7,171 nucleotides of DNA, from the NCBI GenBank assembly GCA_021199135.1, contig JAJQIQ010000092.1:2932-10102 (forward strand). Reading direction: 5' to 3'. Shown here one piece after another: positions 5,767-7,171 of this stretch. Both the position numbers and the translations under genes were made by a program. The notes below the pieces were generated by a model, which was not told where the DNA came from, did not search any database, and saw only the letters and a program-made list of their open reading frames with translations. Positions within the stretch are counted from its first letter, which is position 1, and the number at the start of each line of letters is the position of its first letter. Source of the stretch: Clostridiales bacterium. GTDB taxonomy: Bacteria; Bacillota; Clostridia; Lachnospirales; Lachnospiraceae.

Positions 5767-7171
5767 ATGCTTACAACCGCAACCTACAAATTCTGGTTCT
5801 GCACCGGCTCGCAGGATCTCTACGGCGACGAGTGCCTAAGCCACGTCGCGGAGCACTCCCGCGAGATCGTCGAGAAGCTGAACGCGTCGGGGAACCTGCC
5901 GTTTGAGGTGGTCTGGAAGCCGACGCTTATCACGAACGAGCTCATCAGAAAGACTTTCAACGAGGCGAACATGGACGACGCCTGCGCGGGCGTCATCGTC
6001 TGGTGCCACACGTTCTCCCCGGCGAAGTCGTGGATACTGGGCCTTAAGGAGCTGCGCAAGCCGCTTCTTCACCTGCACACCCAGTATAATGAGGAGATCC
6101 CCTACGATTCGATAGACATGGACTTCATGAACGAGAACCAGGCGGCGCACGGCGACCGCGAGTGGGGCCACATCGTCACCCACATGCGCATGGAGCGAAA
6201 GGTCGTCGTGGGGCACTGGAGCGACCCCGTGGTCCAGCAGAAGATCGGCTCATGGCAGCGCACGGCGGTCGGCGTCGTGGAGAGCAGCCACATCCGCGTG
6301 ATGCGCGTCGCCGACAACATGCGCAACGTCGCCGTAACCGAGGGCGACAAGGTCGAGGCGCAGGTCAAGTTCGGCTGGGAGGTCGACGCCTACCCTGTGA
6401 ACGAGATCGCGGACTGCGTCGGCGCGGTGTCCCAGTCCGACGTAAACGCGCTGGTCGACGAGTACTATGACAAGTACGAGATCCTGCTCGAGGGCAGGGA
6501 TCCGGAGGAGTTCAAGCAGCACGTCGCGGTCCAGGCGCAGATCGAGATCGGCTTCGAGCGTTTCCTTGAGGAGAAGAACTATCAGGCGATCGTCACGCAC
6601 TTCGGCGACCTCGGCGCATTAAAGCAGCTCCCGGGCCTTGCAATCCAGCGTCTCGAGGAGAAGGGCTACGGCTTCGGCGCAGAGGGCGACTGGAAAGTGG
6701 CGGCGATGGTGCGCCTCATGAAGATAATGACGGCGGGCATGAAGGACGCGAAGGGCACCTCGATGCTCGAGGACTACACCTACAACCTCGTAAAGGGCAA
6801 GGAGGGCATCCTCGAGGCGCACATGCTCGAGATCTGCCCGAGCATCGCGGACGGCCCGATAAGCATCAAGTGCCAGCCGCTTTCTATGGGAGACCGCGAG
6901 GACCCGGCGAGGCTCGTGTTCACGTCAAAGGCCGGCCACGGCATCGCGACCTCGCTCATCGACCTGGGCAACCGCTTCCGCCTCATCATAAACGACGTCG
7001 AGTGCAAGAAGACCGAGAAGCCGATGCCGAAGCTCCCGACCGCGACCAACTACTGGACCCCGGAGCCTGACCTCTACACCGGCGCGGAGGCGTGGATTCT
7101 CGCGGGCGGCGCACACCACACCTCTTTCACCTACGACCTGACTGCGGAGCAGATGGGCGACTGGGCGGCGA
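5767..7171 (+). CDS. araA: L-arabinose isomerase (3'-truncated by window)
   Basis: AraA interconverts L-arabinose and L-ribulose in the cytoplasm with a Mn2+ cofactor, the first step of bacterial arabinose use. The frame is open to the window end: 468 codons of a family length near 500, so only about 30 residues are missing. Family stretches are easily seen: GSQDLYG near the N-terminus, CHTFSPAKSWI, DSIDMDFMNENQAAHGDRE, GDNMRNVAVTEGDKV, QLPGLAIQRL, and GGAHHT near the end. The metal ligands are present: Glu306 (AEGDW), Glu335 (LEDYTY), His352 (AHMLEICPS) and a His of the 450-451 pair. The start at 5767 has AAGGAGG eight bases before it and aligns with known AraA N-termini. It follows the probable ribulokinase by 135 bases that contain two palindromic repeats, which may be operators. 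Nothing suggests inactivation. Confidence 0.98.
   Translation, partial: MLTTATYKFWFCTGSQDLYGDECLSHVAEHSREIVEKLNASGNLPFEVVWKPTLITNELIRKTFNEANMDDACAGVIVWCHTFSPAKSWILGLKELRKPLLHLHTQYNEEIPYDSIDMDFMNENQAAHGDREWGHIVTHMRMERKVVVGHWSDPVVQQKIGSWQRTAVGVVESSHIRVMRVADNMRNVAVTEGDKVEAQVKFGWEVDAYPVNEIADCVGAVSQSDVNALVDEYYDKYEILLEGRDPEEFKQHVAVQAQIEIGFERFLEEKNYQAIVTHFGDLGALKQLPGLAIQRLEEKGYGFGAEGDWKVAAMVRLMKIMTAGMKDAKGTSMLEDYTYNLVKGKEGILEAHMLEICPSIADGPISIKCQPLSMGDREDPARLVFTSKAGHGIATSLIDLGNRFRLIINDVECKKTEKPMPKLPTATNYWTPEPDLYTGAEAWILAGGAHHTSFTYDLTAEQMGDWAA

Noticed and set aside
1..7171. tRNA, rRNA, CRISPR array, insertion sequence
   Set aside because: I saw no cloverleaf, rRNA signature, regularly spaced repeats or transposase-like protein on either strand.

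Overview
The window looks like a chromosomal piece of a GC-rich, low-oxygen Gram-positive bacterium. The genes are strongly GC-biased at third positions yet still use ATA (Ile) and AGG (Arg), the intergenic gaps are mostly AT-rich, ribosome binding sites are strong (for example AAGGAGG before araA), and the cell-wall enzyme is of the membrane-anchored YkuD type common in Clostridia and Coriobacteriia. I cannot settle the phylum from this sequence alone.

Layout. (1) 1-722, +: the ATP-binding end of an ABC exporter whose membrane part lies before the window. (2) 723-847: a convergent gap with a strong hairpin terminator flanked by AT-rich palindromes. (3) 848-2371, -: an L,D-transpeptidase with an N-terminal membrane anchor. 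(4) 2372-2921: a 550-base divergent gap. Its first part is AT-rich and carries back-to-back promoter-like sites. Its second part, about 2545-2920, is unusually GC-rich and can fold into a large multi-helix RNA ending at the ribosome binding site of the next gene. (5) 2922-3941, +: an LD-carboxypeptidase of family S66, MccF-like. (6) 4033-5631, +: an FGGY sugar kinase. (7) 5632-5766: a gap with two more copies of the AT-rich palindrome. (8) 5767-7171, +: araA, L-arabinose isomerase, lacking only about 30 C-terminal residues at the window edge.

Two functional groups can be seen. The transpeptidase and the S66 peptidase face away from each other and both families act on peptidoglycan peptide stems, one cross-linking tetrapeptides outside the membrane and the other trimming peptides inside the cell. 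The kinase and araA fit L-arabinose breakdown: arabinose to L-ribulose (AraA), then to L-ribulose 5-phosphate (kinase); an araD epimerase would be expected downstream.

The most interesting signals are non-coding: the structured leader of the S66 peptidase gene, with mutually exclusive helices that could hide or free its ribosome binding site, and a family of TTAAATC-NN-GATTTAA palindromes placed at gene ends. One 33-base version occurs twice, 4.9 kb apart.
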